From assembly GCA_900553515.1 (NCBI GenBank), contig USDN01000074.1:1-12914 (forward strand): a stretch of 12,914 bases of DNA, in the 5' to 3' direction. A program made the translations under genes and the position numbers. Below the pieces are notes generated by a model. That model saw nothing but the letters and a program-made list of their open reading frames with translations. It searched no databases and was not told the DNA's origin. The stretch's first letter is position 1, and every line of letters starts with the position of its first letter. Shown here piece after piece: positions 12,576 through 12,914 of the stretch. The stretch comes from an uncultured Blautia sp. (GTDB lineage Bacteria > Bacillota > Clostridia > Lachnospirales > Lachnospiraceae).

Positions 12576-12591
12576 CCCGGTATCTGCCGGG
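12576..12591. other. Short GC-rich hairpin in the PHP leader
   Basis: CCCGG (12576-12580) and CCGGG (12587-12591) pair around a 6-base loop, just upstream of the SD of the PHP gene. There is no T-run on either strand. It may fold in the leader RNA; its role is unknown. Confidence 0.4.
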
Positions 12592-12619
12592 ACAGATAAA
12601 TTTCAGAAAATCTAGTTTC

Positions 12620-12648
12620 AGTATGGCAGGCATGGATGGAGAAGTCAA
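12620..12648 (-). promoter_or_regulatory. Promoter of the PHP gene
   Basis: Read on the minus strand: TTGACT (12648-12643), a 17-base spacer and CATACT (12625-12620). The leader to the start codon is about 55 bases. Confidence 0.65.
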
Positions 12649-12693
12649 TGGGTGTTTTGTCGAATGAAAAAGATAGAAGTCTGAGCGAGATCG

Positions 12694-12702
12694 TGATATA
12701 AT
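12694..12702 (+). promoter_or_regulatory. Orphan extended -10 promoter element
   Basis: TGATATAAT, identical to the SEC-C promoter core. No good -35 is present. It points at the start-less nuclease fragment, so it may be a leftover promoter or may serve something beyond the window. Confidence 0.45.
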
Positions 12703-12712
12703 CACCTTATAG

Positions 12713-12914
12713 AATTCCTCTGTAAAACTGGAGGACGGAAGCTGTACAATCTTTTTGAATACAAAGGGAAAGAATGATGCAGAGGTACCGCCGGAATCGG
12801 TCAGGTTCTTAAAATTTGTAACGGCTGATCTTGAGGAAAGTGAGAGGGATTTTCAGGATGAACTGGTAAGGAGATTTCAGAAAACCATCCGCGAGATCAA
12901 GACAGACCGGGAAA
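12713..12914 (+). pseudogene. Start-less fragment of a PD-(D/E)XK (Rpn-type) transposase/nuclease
   Basis: The frame from 12713 is open to the window edge. It reads KLEDGSCTIFLNTKGKNDAE (from 12725), then VPPESVRFLKFV and a charged helix. This matches my memory of the C-terminal part of the Rpn/PD-(D/E)XK family of putative transposases that are abundant in Lachnospiraceae: a hydrophobic IFLNTKG strand, then an ELxxFLxYV helix. A stop codon (TAG, 12710-12712) lies just before it. There is no ATG or GTG start in frame, only a TTG near 12755, and the N-terminal nuclease core is absent. It is therefore most likely a 5'-truncated remnant. The right end is cut by the window, so the C-terminus cannot be judged. 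The assignment is moderate and rests on about 65 residues. Confidence 0.55.

Noticed and set aside
12437..12667. Plus-strand 76-codon frame overlapping the PHP promoter
   Set aside because: It is antisense to the start of a certain gene, lacks an SD and resembles nothing.

Overview
The window reads like a chromosomal segment of a low-to-mid GC Gram-positive anaerobe, most likely a gut Lachnospiraceae (Clostridia). This is inferred from strong AGGAGG-type ribosome sites, sigma-A promoters with TGn-extended -10 boxes, many Rho-independent terminators, and the character of the proteins (SEC-C protein, divergent PurA, GH13_20-like amylase, Rpn-type nuclease remnant). No phage, plasmid, CRISPR, rRNA or tRNA was seen.

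Layout. The 3' part of an FtsH-type protease gene enters from the left and is followed by two tandem hairpin/T-tract terminators. A cytoplasmic neopullulanase-like amylase stands alone behind its own promoter. A polar amino acid ABC importer follows: binding protein, permease and ATPase, with a long hairpin between the first two genes. Next come purB and purA, the two steps from IMP to AMP; PurA is an atypical, divergent form. A membrane-anchored HAD phosphatase follows. After a 305-base gap come a SEC-C protein and a YdcF/DUF218 protein that overlap by one base.

The most interesting stretch is 11013-11826. A strong promoter leads into a cobalamin riboswitch with a clear B12 box. The 3' side of that box can pair with the 3' arm of the terminator that follows, which gives a readable attenuation switch. 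About 60 bases later comes a second, unrelated-looking long structured hairpin, then a second terminator, and only then the short gene: a 96-residue protein with eight cysteines. The leader is about 490 bases for a 291-base gene. The gene is therefore predicted to be repressed by B12, with a second layer of RNA control of unknown meaning.

The right end holds a convergent PHP-family phosphoesterase, sharing a hairpin terminator with the Cys-rich gene, and a start-less fragment of a PD-(D/E)XK (Rpn-like) transposase/nuclease running off the edge.

The genes are mostly housekeeping and look like short independent transcription units; only the ABC importer, SEC-C/YdcF and perhaps purBA form operons. 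All functional statements come from motif reading and memory of families; no searches were run.
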